From Pseudoruegeria aquimaris (GTDB taxonomy: Bacteria; Pseudomonadota; Alphaproteobacteria; Rhodobacterales; Rhodobacteraceae): DNA of 64,000 nt. A model generated the notes under the pieces. It made no database searches, was not told the origin of the DNA, and saw only the letters and a program-made list of their open reading frames with translations. Shown piece after piece: positions 42,907 through 51,511 of the stretch. Position 1 is the first letter of the stretch. Each line of letters starts with the position of its first letter. The translations under genes and the position numbers were made by a program. The stretch is from contig NZ_FWFQ01000009.1 in the NCBI RefSeq assembly GCF_900172235.1, forward strand, positions 1-64,000, read 5' to 3'.

Positions 42907-43914
42907 ATGACAGAGACCGACGGAAAAAGCCAAAGCTGCAACGTGGCCATCGTGGGCCAATCGGGGCGGTTGCAATACGAAGCCCTGCTGTTCCTCGCCT
43001 CCTTTCGCGCCCACAATCCCGATTTCGAGGGAAAGCTCTTCGTGCTGGAGCCGCAGAAGACCGACAGGTGGTGGAGCGATCCGCGCATCCGCGACGAGGA
43101 CGTGCGCGCGCTGATGACCGGGGAATACGGCGCCGAGATCCTGCCCTTCGAGAACCGCCACTTCGGCGAATCCTACCCCTACGGCAACAAGATCGAGGGG
43201 CTCTTGGCGCTGCCCGAAGGCGAGCCCTTCGTCTTCTTCGACACCGACACGCTGTTCACCGGCCCGCTGTCGCGCGTGCCCTTCGATTTCGACCGCCCCT
43301 CGGCCTCGATGCGCCGCGAGGGCAGCTGGCCCACGATCGAGCTCTACGGCCCCGGCTACACCCAGATCTGGAAATCGCTCTACGACAAGTTCGGGCTGGA
43401 TTTCGAAAGCTCGCTGGATCTCTCCAAGCCCGATGAATTCTGGGAGCGCTACCTCTATTTCAACGCCGGCTGGTTCTTCCACCGCTGCCCGAAGGCCTTC
43501 GGCGAACGCTTCCTCGAATACGCGCTGGCGATCCGCGACGACGCCCCGGAAGAACTCGTCTGCCAGTCGCTCGATCCCTGGCTCGATCAGGTGGCGCTGC
43601 CGCTGGTGATCCACAGCTTCGGCGGCGGGCGCGACACCATCCCCGCGGGGCTGCTGGACGGCGAGATCACCTGCCACTACCGGGTGCTGCCGCTGGCCTA
43701 CGCCCGCGAGGACGATCGCGTGATCACCACGCTGGAAACCGTTGCCGCGCCCAACAAGCTCAAGAAAGTGCTCAAGAAATACGAGCCGATGCTGCGGATG
43801 ATCTACCAGGGCCGCGGCCAGAAGGTGCGTGCCATGTTCGACCGCGAAAACCTGCCCCACAGGGAGCAGGCGATCCGCAACCAGATCAAGCGCGCGAATT
43901 TCTGGATGCGCTAG
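42907..43914 (+). CDS. Putative glycosyltransferase-like protein
   Basis: 335 residues. The segment EPFVFFDTDTLFTGPLSRVP has the DxD motif of GT-A glycosyltransferases (metal and nucleotide-sugar binding), preceded by YPYGNKIEGLLALP and followed by WFFHRCP and VIHSFGGG. The N-terminus, CNVAIVGQSGRLQYEALLFL, fits the first Rossmann-like strand. Closest in style to GT8-type enzymes, but no firm family assignment. It could modify surface polysaccharide. Start at 42907 (MTETDGKSQS) follows GACGAGC and lacks a strong ribosome binding site. Confidence 0.65.
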   Translation: MTETDGKSQSCNVAIVGQSGRLQYEALLFLASFRAHNPDFEGKLFVLEPQKTDRWWSDPRIRDEDVRALMTGEYGAEILPFENRHFGESYPYGNKIEGLLALPEGEPFVFFDTDTLFTGPLSRVPFDFDRPSASMRREGSWPTIELYGPGYTQIWKSLYDKFGLDFESSLDLSKPDEFWERYLYFNAGWFFHRCPKAFGERFLEYALAIRDDAPEELVCQSLDPWLDQVALPLVIHSFGGGRDTIPAGLLDGEITCHYRVLPLAYAREDDRVITTLETVAAPNKLKKVLKKYEPMLRMIYQGRGQKVRAMFDRENLPHREQAIRNQIKRANFWMR

Positions 43915-43934
43915 TCAGGCGCCGGAGCCGCCCC

Positions 43935-44303
43935 TCAGAGGAGCGGCTCTTCCGCCACCCCCGGCGCGCCGGTCGGCACCATCTGCTGGAAGCTGCCGTC
44001 GCCGCCGAAGGTGCATTGGTAGTACTCGAAGATCTCTTCGCCCCGCGGCACCGTCACGTTCACCTCGTAGCGGCCGTCGATGAGCGCGGCTTCGGTGGTG
44101 CGGATCGAGGTGGCATCCACGGTGGTGGTGTCGGAGACGGCGCCCCGGCAGAAGGCCGGCATGTCCACGACGGCCAGCACCTGCGGCGCGCCGTTGCGGC
44201 TGCGATTCACGGCGTCGGGGTTCGAGTTGGGGATCTGCGAATTGCTCGAACAGGCCGCCAGGGCGGCGAGAATTCCGAGGCTGATGAAGGCTTTGCGGCT
44301 CAT
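43935..44303 (-). CDS. Small lipoprotein of unknown function
   Basis: 122 residues from MSRKAFISLGILAALAACSS, with lipobox LAAC and the lipidated Cys at residue 18. The mature part has two Cys (PAFCRGAVS, YYQCTFGGDGSF) and ends in a Gly/Pro/Ala tail. The ATG at 44303 is chosen because it directly precedes the signal peptide; the longer frame to 44372 is rejected. Conserved-looking envelope lipoprotein, family not recognised. Confidence 0.75.
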   Translation of the reverse strand: MSRKAFISLGILAALAACSSNSQIPNSNPDAVNRSRNGAPQVLAVVDMPAFCRGAVSDTTTVDATSIRTTEAALIDGRYEVNVTVPRGEEIFEYYQCTFGGDGSFQQMVPTGAPGVAEEPLL

Positions 44304-44476
44304 TGCTGACTCCGTTCCTGCGCTGGGGCTTTCCCTTTTTGAACATCCGCGCCGGGCGAAGGTCAAGCGCAAGCGGCCAGGCTTGCCGGATTCACGCGTT
44401 GGCGGGTTTGAATGTTGTCGGGGCCGAGGCCTTGCCCTAACGTGGCCGGCGACATTTCATCCGGGAGACCAATTTC

Positions 44477-45769
44477 ATGAGCGAACCCAAGCCGCAGGGC
44501 TTTGACACCCTCCAGATCCACGCCGGCGCAACGCCCGATCCGGCCACCGGCGCCCGGCAGGTGCCGATCTACCAGACGACGGCCTACGTGTTCCGCGACG
44601 CCGAGCACGCCGCCGCGCTCTTCAACCTCCAGGAAGTGGGCTACATCTATTCCCGCCTGACCAATCCCACCGTGGCCGCGCTGGCCGAACGGATCTGCGC
44701 GCTGGAAGGCGGCGCGGGGGCCGTCTGCTGCTCCTCCGGCCACGCGGCCCAGATCATGGCGCTCTTCCCGCTCATGGGGCCGGGCAGGAATATCGTCGCA
44801 TCCACAAGGCTTTACGGCGGGACGGTCACCCAGTTCTCGCAGACGATCAAGCGCTTCGGCTGGTCCTGCACCTTCGTGGATTTCGAGGATCACGACGCCC
44901 TGCGCGCCGCCATCGATGACGACACCCGCGCGATCTTCTGCGAATCCATCGCCAACCCGGGCGGCTACATCACCGATCTGGACGCGATCTCCGCCATCGC
45001 CGACGAGGCCGGGCTGCCGCTGATCGTGGACAACACCTCGGCCTCGCCCTACCTCTGCAACCCGATCAAGCACGGCGCGACGCTGGTGGTGCATTCCACC
45101 ACCAAGTATCTCACCGGCAACGGCACCGTCACCGGCGGCTGCATCGTGGACTCCGGCAAGTTCGACTGGTCGGCCTCCGGCAAGTTCCCCTCCCTGAGCG
45201 AGCCCGAGCCCGCCTATCACGGGCTCACCTTCCACGAGGCCCTCGGGCCGATGGCCTTCACCTTCCACTCCATCGCCGTGGGGCTGCGCGATCTGGGCAT
45301 GACGATGAACCCGCAGGGCGCCCACTACACGCTCATGGGGATCGAAACGCTTTCGCTGCGGATGCAGAAGCACGTGGAGAACGCACAGAAAGTGGCCGCC
45401 TGGCTGGAGGCCCACCCGGCGGTGGAGAAGGTCACCTACGCCGGCCTGCCCTCCTCGCCCTACGCCGAGCGCGCCAAGCGGATCTGCCCGCGCGGGGCCG
45501 GCGCGCTGTTCACCGTGGCGCTGAAGGGCGGCTATGACGCCTGCGTCAAGCTGGTGGACAGCCTCGAGCTGTTCTCCCACGTGGCCAACCTCGGCGATGC
45601 GCGCTCGCTGATCATCCACTCGGCCTCCACCACGCACCGGCAGCTTTCGCCGGAGCAGCAGGAAGCCGCGGGCGCCGTGCCCAACGTGGTGCGCCTCTCC
45701 ATCGGCATCGAGGACGCCGACGACATCATCGCCGATCTCGAACAGGCGCTGGCGAAGGCCGCGGGCTGA
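44477..45769 (+). CDS. metY: O-acetylhomoserine aminocarboxypropyltransferase (sulfhydrylase)
   Basis: 430 residues, the length of MetY rather than the shorter MetB/MetZ. PLP-enzyme motifs: QTTAYVFRDAEHAAALF, YSRLTNPTVAALAERICALEG, PLIVDNTSASPYLCNPIKHG and the Schiff-base Lys in VHSTTKYLTGNGTVTGG. It makes homocysteine from O-acetylhomoserine and sulfide, linking sulfide assimilation to methionine. I looked for a SAM-II or SAM/SAH riboswitch in the 173 bases upstream and saw none. A terminator follows at 45828. Confidence 0.94.
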   Translation: MSEPKPQGFDTLQIHAGATPDPATGARQVPIYQTTAYVFRDAEHAAALFNLQEVGYIYSRLTNPTVAALAERICALEGGAGAVCCSSGHAAQIMALFPLMGPGRNIVASTRLYGGTVTQFSQTIKRFGWSCTFVDFEDHDALRAAIDDDTRAIFCESIANPGGYITDLDAISAIADEAGLPLIVDNTSASPYLCNPIKHGATLVVHSTTKYLTGNGTVTGGCIVDSGKFDWSASGKFPSLSEPEPAYHGLTFHEALGPMAFTFHSIAVGLRDLGMTMNPQGAHYTLMGIETLSLRMQKHVENAQKVAAWLEAHPAVEKVTYAGLPSSPYAERAKRICPRGAGALFTVALKGGYDACVKLVDSLELFSHVANLGDARSLIIHSASTTHRQLSPEQQEAAGAVPNVVRLSIGIEDADDIIADLEQALAKAAG

Positions 45770-45827
45770 TCGGCCCCCTCCCGGAACCAGACCAGGCCAG
45801 GCCGGACCAGACCGGACCCGGCAAGGC

Positions 45828-45853
45828 AAAGCCCCGCGAGAGCGGGGCTTTTT
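45828..45853. terminator. Terminator between metY and the SIMPL gene
   Basis: AAAGCCCCGC (45828-45837) pairs with GCGGGGCTTT (45842-45851) around GAGA, followed by T on the + strand and preceded by A-rich bases; it can serve both converging genes. An imperfect ACCAG/CCGG repeat lies just before it (45785-45818). Confidence 0.92.
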
Positions 45854-45870
45854 CGTTTTCAGGCATACAG

Positions 45871-46557
45871 TTATTCGGCGTCCTTGATCTCGTAGACCAA
45901 GGTCACCGTGGCCGAAAGCGTCAGCTCGCCTTCCGCGATCGGAACGCTGTCGCGCGCCATGGCGGCTTCCATCATGCGCGGCTGCGGCCGGTAGCTGCCC
46001 GCCTCCGACAGCGACAGCAGATCGCCGAGATCCACGCCCGCGGCCTCGGCATAGAGCGCGGCCCGCGCCCGCGCCTCGGCCACGGCCGCACGGCGGGCCT
46101 CGTCCATCAGCGCGCTGCCGTCGGCCAGCCCGAACTGCACCCCCCTGAAGCTGTTGCCGCCCTGTTTCATCACCCCGTCCAGCACCCCGCCCAGGGCCCC
46201 TAGTTCGCGCACCCGCACCGTCACCATGTTGCTGGCCACGAAGCCGGTGATCTCCCGCTGGCCGGCCGCGGTCGCCTGCCGCCAGCGCGGCGACACGGAG
46301 AGCCCGCTCGTCTGCATGTCGGCGGGCGCGATGCCGTCGGCTTCGAGCGCCGCCAGCACCCGCGTCATGCGTTCGGAATTGGCAGCCAGCGCCTGCGCGC
46401 CCGTCTCGCCTTCCGTGATCACCCCGAGCGTGACCGTGGCCATGTCGGGTGCCGCCGTCACCTGCCCCTCCGCCGTGACGGTGATCTGGCGGGGCGCCTC
46501 CTGCGCCAGTGCAGGCAGCGGCAGCAGGAAAGGCAGTGTCATCAACAGCTTGCGCAT
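45871..46557 (-). CDS. Secreted SIMPL-domain protein (DUF541)
   Basis: 228 residues with signal peptide MRKLLMTLPFLLPLPALA. The SIMPL domain starts ITVTAEGQVTAAPDMATVTLGV, the defining strand of the family, continues with DMQTSGLSVSPRWR and ends LTLSATVTLVYEIKD. Homologues include periplasmic proteins of unknown role such as YggE, linked to oxidative stress tolerance. It is divergent from the large membrane protein gene across 159 bases containing the dyad AAGATTT/AAATCTT (46624-46650). Confidence 0.9.
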   Translation of the reverse strand: MRKLLMTLPFLLPLPALAQEAPRQITVTAEGQVTAAPDMATVTLGVITEGETGAQALAANSERMTRVLAALEADGIAPADMQTSGLSVSPRWRQATAAGQREITGFVASNMVTVRVRELGALGGVLDGVMKQGGNSFRGVQFGLADGSALMDEARRAAVAEARARAALYAEAAGVDLGDLLSLSEAGSYRPQPRMMEAAMARDSVPIAEGELTLSATVTLVYEIKDAE

Positions 46558-46716
46558 CGGGTTTCCTTCCGTTGGATGCAGATCTTGCCTCCAACACATA
46601 CGCAGCCCACGGCGCGCGCGCAGAAGATTTTGCCGGATGCGCGAAATCTTGCCTTTCCGGCCCGCCGGCGCGATGGCATCTTCTGGGCAGCGTTCCTTTC
46701 ATGGTAGGATTTGTGC

Positions 46717-49191
46717 ATGTTGCCCGGCTTCGCTCTCAACCTGTCGCACACCGGCATCAGCCTGCTGAAACGGGCCGATGGCGGCTGGCACGTGCTGGGC
46801 GACGCCTCGCTGGCCTCCAGCAGGCTGGGCGACGATCTGAAGGCGTTGCGCGCCAAGGCGCGGCGCCAGCCCTATGCGCCCTTCCTCTGCAAGCTGGTGA
46901 TCCCCAATTCCGAAGTGCTCTACACCGAGGTGGAGGCCCCCGGCCCCACGGATGCGGAGCGTCTCGTGCAGATCCGCGCCGCGCTGGAGGGCCTCACCCC
47001 CTATTCGGTGGACGAACTGGCGTTCGACTGGCGGCTCAAGGGGGAGCGCGCGCAGGTGGCGGCGGTGGCGCAGATGACGCTGCGCGAAGCCGAGGGGTTC
47101 GCGCTGGAGCACAACTTCCCGCCCGCCTGTTTCGTGGCCATTCCCGAGGCCGGCGCCTTCGACGGCGAGCCCTTCTTCGGCCTGCCCCACACCCGCCCCG
47201 CCGATCTGGTGGTGGAGCGGGACCCCGAGGCGATCCGCATCCTGCCGCACGAACCGGCGGCACCCTCGGCCCCGGCGGCCAAGCCGGCCCCGCAGGCAGA
47301 GCCTGAGCCGCCGACCGAGCAACAAGATCCTGCAGACACCAAAGATCCCACGCCCCCCCCGGACGCGGAGGACGTTCCGGCGCCGGACACGGCCACCGGC
47401 CCCTCGCCCGAGGTCCAGGCCCTCGCAGCCTCGCTCGCCCCGCGGTTTTCCTTCGTGGCGGAGGCCCCCGCGGACCCCGCGCCCGAAGCGTCCGGCGGCG
47501 ATGCCTCCGCGCCGCAGCCGGGGGAGGAGGCCGCGGACGATGCGGAAGCCGGCGTGCCCGCCTTCGTGCGGGCCGCGGAGAGCCTGACGCCCGCCGCACC
47601 CATCGCCACACCGGCCCCCGCGCCGACACCCGCGCCCTCCGTCACGGCCACCGCCGATGTGGCGCTGGTGGCGGCGCAGGATGATCTTGCCCCGCAGGAG
47701 GCCCCGCAGCCCCTTCGCAAGCCCGACGACCCCTTCCCCCTGCCCGCCTTCCCTGCGGCCGGCGAAGCGCGATCGGGCCTCGGCCGCAAGCTGCTGCCCA
47801 TCGCCGGGCTCGCGGCCTGCGTGGCGCTGCTGCTGGTCGGCGTCCGCTTCCTGAACGCCCCCGCCGCCGTGGACATGCTGCGCGTGGAGGCCCCGACGGC
47901 GGCGCAGACGCCCGCCGACGAAACGGCCAACATCGATCTCGCCGCTCTGCCCGAGTCCGACGGCGCGGCCCTGCTGGAGCCGGCCCTCGTGGAAGGGGCC
48001 GAGACCGAAAGCGCCGCCGCCCCCGCCGGGGATGGCTCCGGTGAGACCGCCGGGCCGGATCCGGTGGTGCTGGCCAGCCTGCCCGAGGCAAGCGCCCCGG
48101 TGCTGCTGCAGGAGGCGCCGGACGCGGCGGCCCCGGCCGATGACGCCGCCGCCGCGCCGCCGGCACAGGAGGCCGGGCCCGAAACGGCAGGCGCCCCGCT
48201 TGCCGAGGCCGAGGGCCCGCGGCTGAACCTGCTTCAGGGGCCAGGCTCCACCGATTCGCTCTACATCGCTTCGATCGACCCGCAGACGGAGGGCTCCGAC
48301 GCCGTGGCCCTGCCCGGGATCGACTCCTTTGAAACCGATGCCCCGCTCGCCGCGCGCAGCAACCCGGCCGATGCGGCCACGCAGTTCGCGCTGGACGAGA
48401 ACGGCTGGGTCGTGCCCACGACCGAAGGCGCGCTGACGCCCGACGGTGTCCGTGTCTTCGCCGGCGCGCCACCGCGCCCCTCGACCCCGCGCCCCGAAGG
48501 CCTTGCCCCCGTTGATCTTCTGGCCGAGGCCGATCCGCTCGCGGGCTTCCGCCCGGCGGCCCGGCCCGCCGATCTCGTGGAAAACGACGAGCGCAACCGG
48601 CTGGGCGGCCGCACCCTGGCCCAGCTCGCCACGCTGCGCCCCGTGCCGCGCCCGAACGATGCCCTCGCCGTGGCTGCCGCGCTGGCGGATGCGCAAGAGG
48701 CCGCCGAGGCCGAAGCCGATGCGTTTGACCTTCCCACCGAACGTGCTGTAGCCCGTTCCCCGCTGCCGCGCCCGCGCCCCGAGATCGAGACGCGCCGCGT
48801 GGCGGCTGTCGCCCCCACCGCGACGGCGCCGGCCCCCAAACCGGCTCCGAAACCCGCTCCGCAAGCCGAGACGGGCGCGGAGGAGACCGGCGGCAGGACG
48901 ACGGGGCAACGGTTGTCCCGTCAGGAGATCAATTCGAAGACGAAGACGGCAGCAAGCGTGGCACAGCAGGCGACACTCAAGAACGCGATGAACCTCGGCA
49001 AGATCAACCTGATCGGCGTCTACGGCTCTGACAAGAACCGCCGGGCGCTGATCCGGCTCTCCAGCGGGCGCTACGTGAAGGTGAAGGTCGGTGATCGCGT
49101 CGACGGCGGCCAGGTGGCCTCCATCGGCTCCAGCGAATTGCGCTACATCAAGAGCGGCCGCAACATCACCCTCAAGATGCCCAAGGGCTGA
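46717..49191 (+). CDS. Large Ala/Pro-rich bitopic membrane protein with pilus/secretion-like ends
   Basis: 824 residues. The N-terminal 140 (LNLSHTGISLLKRADGGWHV, PNSEVLYTEVEAPGPTD, EGLTPYSVDELAFDW) look like the start of PilM/GspL actin-like proteins. A long Ala/Pro-rich acidic region follows, with one membrane helix near residue 355-375 (LLPIAGLAACVALLLVGVRF), a second low-complexity region, and a compact C-terminal domain (IGVYGSDKNRRALIRLSSGR, VKVGDRVDGGQVASIG) like GspC/PilP periplasmic domains. The ATG at 46717 is preceded by TAGGAT. Related Rhodobacteraceae proteins are often misnamed initiation factor 2. The pilus link is inference. Confidence 0.7.
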   Translation: MLPGFALNLSHTGISLLKRADGGWHVLGDASLASSRLGDDLKALRAKARRQPYAPFLCKLVIPNSEVLYTEVEAPGPTDAERLVQIRAALEGLTPYSVDELAFDWRLKGERAQVAAVAQMTLREAEGFALEHNFPPACFVAIPEAGAFDGEPFFGLPHTRPADLVVERDPEAIRILPHEPAAPSAPAAKPAPQAEPEPPTEQQDPADTKDPTPPPDAEDVPAPDTATGPSPEVQALAASLAPRFSFVAEAPADPAPEASGGDASAPQPGEEAADDAEAGVPAFVRAAESLTPAAPIATPAPAPTPAPSVTATADVALVAAQDDLAPQEAPQPLRKPDDPFPLPAFPAAGEARSGLGRKLLPIAGLAACVALLLVGVRFLNAPAAVDMLRVEAPTAAQTPADETANIDLAALPESDGAALLEPALVEGAETESAAAPAGDGSGETAGPDPVVLASLPEASAPVLLQEAPDAAAPADDAAAAPPAQEAGPETAGAPLAEAEGPRLNLLQGPGSTDSLYIASIDPQTEGSDAVALPGIDSFETDAPLAARSNPADAATQFALDENGWVVPTTEGALTPDGVRVFAGAPPRPSTPRPEGLAPVDLLAEADPLAGFRPAARPADLVENDERNRLGGRTLAQLATLRPVPRPNDALAVAAALADAQEAAEAEADAFDLPTERAVARSPLPRPRPEIETRRVAAVAPTATAPAPKPAPKPAPQAETGAEETGGRTTGQRLSRQEINSKTKTAASVAQQATLKNAMNLGKINLIGVYGSDKNRRALIRLSSGRYVKVKVGDRVDGGQVASIGSSELRYIKSGRNITLKMPKG

Positions 49192-49272
49192 GGCCGCCCG
49201 CGCCCGCCCGCCTTGCGGCAGCCCCCGGCTTTTTTCGAGACAGGCAGCCGGCCCGGCGCCGGCTATGCCGCG

Positions 49273-50433
49273 TCAGAGCGGCTGCGCGGTTTCCACCAGC
49301 CGGGCGAAGAAGCTGGCGCCGATCGGGCTGATCTCGTCGTTGAAATCATAGGCCGGGTGGTGGCACACTGGACCGTCGCCCTGCCCGAGGAAGAGATAGG
49401 CCCCGGGCCTGCGTTCCAGCATGTAGGCGAAATCCTCCGAGCCCATCTGCTTGGGGGAATCCCCCACCACGGCGGCCTCCCCCACGACCTCGCGCGCCAC
49501 GTTCAGGGCGAAATCCGTCTCGGCGGGTTCGTTGATCGTGGCCGGGTAATCGCGGTGATAGAGGATCTCGGCCCGAACCCCGAAGGCTGCCGCCTGCCCT
49601 TCGGCCAGCGCGCGGATGCGGGCCTCGGCCAGATCGCGCACCTCGGGGCTGAAGCAGCGCACGGTGCCGCCGATGTAGGCGGTTTCCGGCACCACGTTGA
49701 GCGCCTTGCCGGCGTGGATCGAGGTGACCGAGAGCACCACGTCGTCGATGGCGGAGATGTTGCGGCTCACCACCGTCGGCAGCGCCTGCGCCAGCGCCAC
49801 CACCGCCGGGATCGGATCCACCGTATCCTCGGGCATGGCGGCATGGCCGCCCCGGCCGCGGAAGGTGATCTCGAATTCGTCCACCGCCGCCATGATCGGC
49901 CCCGGCGTGCCGTGGAAATGGCCCACCGGAACGTTGGGCGCGTTGTGCAGCGCGAACACGCGGGAGATCCCGAAACGCTCCATCACGCCCTCTTCCACCA
50001 TCACGCCCGCCCCGCCGCCGGCTTCCTCGGCGGGCTGGAAGATCAGCACCGCGCGCCCCTTGAAACGGCGGGTTTCGGCCAGGTATTTCGCCGCGCCCAG
50101 CAGCATGGTGGTATGGCCGTCATGGCCGCAGGCGTGCATGTGGCCCGTGGTTTCGGAGGCGTAGTCCACGCCGCTTTCCTCGACGATCGGCAGGGCGTCC
50201 ATGTCGGCGCGCAGCCCGATCGCGGGGCCCTCGCCCTGCCCGTGGATCACGGCGACGACGCCCGATGTGGCGATGCCGGTATGGATCTCGTCCACGCCGA
50301 ACTCCCGCAGCCGTTCCTCCACGAAGGCGGCCGTCTTGTGGCAGTCGAACACCAGTTCCGGGTTGCGGTGCAGCCAATGGCGCCAGGCCTTCATCTCCTC
50401 GGCGTAGTCGGCGATGCGGTTGATCACGGGCAT
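49273..50433 (-). CDS. M20-family amidohydrolase (hippurate hydrolase-like)
   Basis: 386 residues from MPVINRIADYAEEMKAWR. Metal and catalytic sites: HACGHDGHTTMLLGAA, IFQPAEEAGGGAGVM, the lid His in RGRGGHAAMPEDTVDPI, and QMGSEDFAYMLE near the end. The family removes acyl groups from N-acyl amino acids and related amides. The start at 50433 has AGGAG 7 bases upstream; the frame to 50493 adds nothing family-like. It converges on the large membrane protein gene and follows the lytic transglycosylase gene on the same strand. Confidence 0.92.
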   Translation of the reverse strand: MPVINRIADYAEEMKAWRHWLHRNPELVFDCHKTAAFVEERLREFGVDEIHTGIATSGVVAVIHGQGEGPAIGLRADMDALPIVEESGVDYASETTGHMHACGHDGHTTMLLGAAKYLAETRRFKGRAVLIFQPAEEAGGGAGVMVEEGVMERFGISRVFALHNAPNVPVGHFHGTPGPIMAAVDEFEITFRGRGGHAAMPEDTVDPIPAVVALAQALPTVVSRNISAIDDVVLSVTSIHAGKALNVVPETAYIGGTVRCFSPEVRDLAEARIRALAEGQAAAFGVRAEILYHRDYPATINEPAETDFALNVAREVVGEAAVVGDSPKQMGSEDFAYMLERRPGAYLFLGQGDGPVCHHPAYDFNDEISPIGASFFARLVETAQPL

Positions 50434-50495
50434 TGGCACTCTCCTGTCTGCTGCCTCAAGTGCTACAGCCGCTGGCGGCGGGCGCAAGAGCAATC

Positions 50496-51377
50496 TCAGT
50501 TGCGGAACACCGCGCAGATGCAGCCGGCGCGGCGCAGGCTGTTGCAGAAGGTGCTGGCGCTGCGCAGCGAGCCGCGCCCGATGCGGGCCATGTAGTAGCC
50601 CTTCACCGGCGAGACGCGGTTCTTCACGAAGATGAAATCCGGCTCCTCTCCCGCCACCTGCGCCGCGCAGCGCCGGGTGTTCTGCCGGAAGCGCCGCAGC
50701 GAGGCCTCGGGCGTCACGCCATAGGCCAGTTGCACGCCGAAAGGCTCGCGGCGCGGCACCGGGCGCGGCGGCGGCGAAAGCGCCCGCTTGCGCGCCATCG
50801 CGTGGCAGGCAGGCGCGAAGGCTGTGTCACCGTCGAGGCGGAAATCCGGCGCGTCGGGCGGCGCATCGCGCCATGTTTCGGCCGACCGCGCCGTGATGAT
50901 GCGCACGTAGGCCGCGGTTTCCGACGCGAGCCCCGCCCGGCCCGCCACGAAGCGCTCGGCCCGGTTCTCGCCACCGTTGTAGGCCACCGCCGCCAGCCCC
51001 GGATTGCCGAAACGGCGCTGCAACTCCCCCAGATACTCGGCGGAATGCTCCAACGCCTCGGCCGGGTTGAACGGATCGGAAAGCCCGCGCAGTTTCGCCG
51101 TGGACGGGATGAACTGCGCGATGCCGAGCGCATTGGCCGGGCTCACGGCGTTGGGGTCGAACCGGCTCTCCTGCCAGATTAGCCGCGCGAAGAAATGCGC
51201 GTCCAGCCCGTGGCGGGCGGCGGCGCTCTCGATGAGCTGGCAGGTATCGAAGGTGAAATGCGCGTCCCGGATGCATTCCACATGGCCCCATTTGCCTTGC
51301 GTGCAGGCGCGCTCCGGCGGCTCTGCGCGCGAAGGCACGGGCATCAGAAGGATCAAAAGGGCCAGAACAAACCGCAT
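50496..51377 (-). CDS. Lytic transglycosylase with C-terminal SPOR-like domain
   Basis: 293 residues with signal peptide MRFVLALLILLMPVPSRA. The SLT domain has the catalytic Glu in LIWQESRFDPNAVSP, ALGIAQFIPSTAKLRG and AVAYNGGENRAE. The C-terminal part, FGVQLAYGVTPEASLRRFRQ to FCNSLRRAGCICAVFRN, looks like a SPOR peptidoglycan-binding domain. It would cut glycan strands in the periplasm. A GTG one codon upstream (51380) is possible. The enzyme lies alone between mazG and the M20 gene. Confidence 0.9.
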   Translation of the reverse strand: MRFVLALLILLMPVPSRAEPPERACTQGKWGHVECIRDAHFTFDTCQLIESAAARHGLDAHFFARLIWQESRFDPNAVSPANALGIAQFIPSTAKLRGLSDPFNPAEALEHSAEYLGELQRRFGNPGLAAVAYNGGENRAERFVAGRAGLASETAAYVRIITARSAETWRDAPPDAPDFRLDGDTAFAPACHAMARKRALSPPPRPVPRREPFGVQLAYGVTPEASLRRFRQNTRRCAAQVAGEEPDFIFVKNRVSPVKGYYMARIGRGSLRSASTFCNSLRRAGCICAVFRN

Positions 51378-51511
51378 CACACAAACTCACGCACAGCAGC
51401 TCCACCCTGCCGCGACATCGGGTGCGCCTCAAGCCCCGGGTGCCGGCGGGGCTTCACATTCGGGCGCGGCGTTGCTTAAACCGGGGCCAGCCATCAGCAG
51501 CGGAGAGCCCC

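Noticed and set aside
44304-44476. SAM-II or SAM/SAH riboswitch before metY
   Set aside because: Alphaproteobacterial met genes often have one, so I looked, but the core pseudoknot elements are not visible; only a loose GGCC stem near 44424-44452.
45785-45818. Imperfect ACCAG/CCGG tandem repeat before the metY terminator
   Set aside because: Short, degenerate and not array-like; not a CRISPR or VNTR on this evidence.
44363-46702. A 779-codon minus-strand frame across metY and the SIMPL gene
   Set aside because: It runs opposite metY and in another frame of the SIMPL gene; no recognisable domain.
46699-48909. A 736-codon Gly/Arg-rich minus-strand frame
   Set aside because: It is the antisense of the Ala/Pro-rich protein; repeats of Ala and Pro codons give Gly/Arg strings on the other strand.
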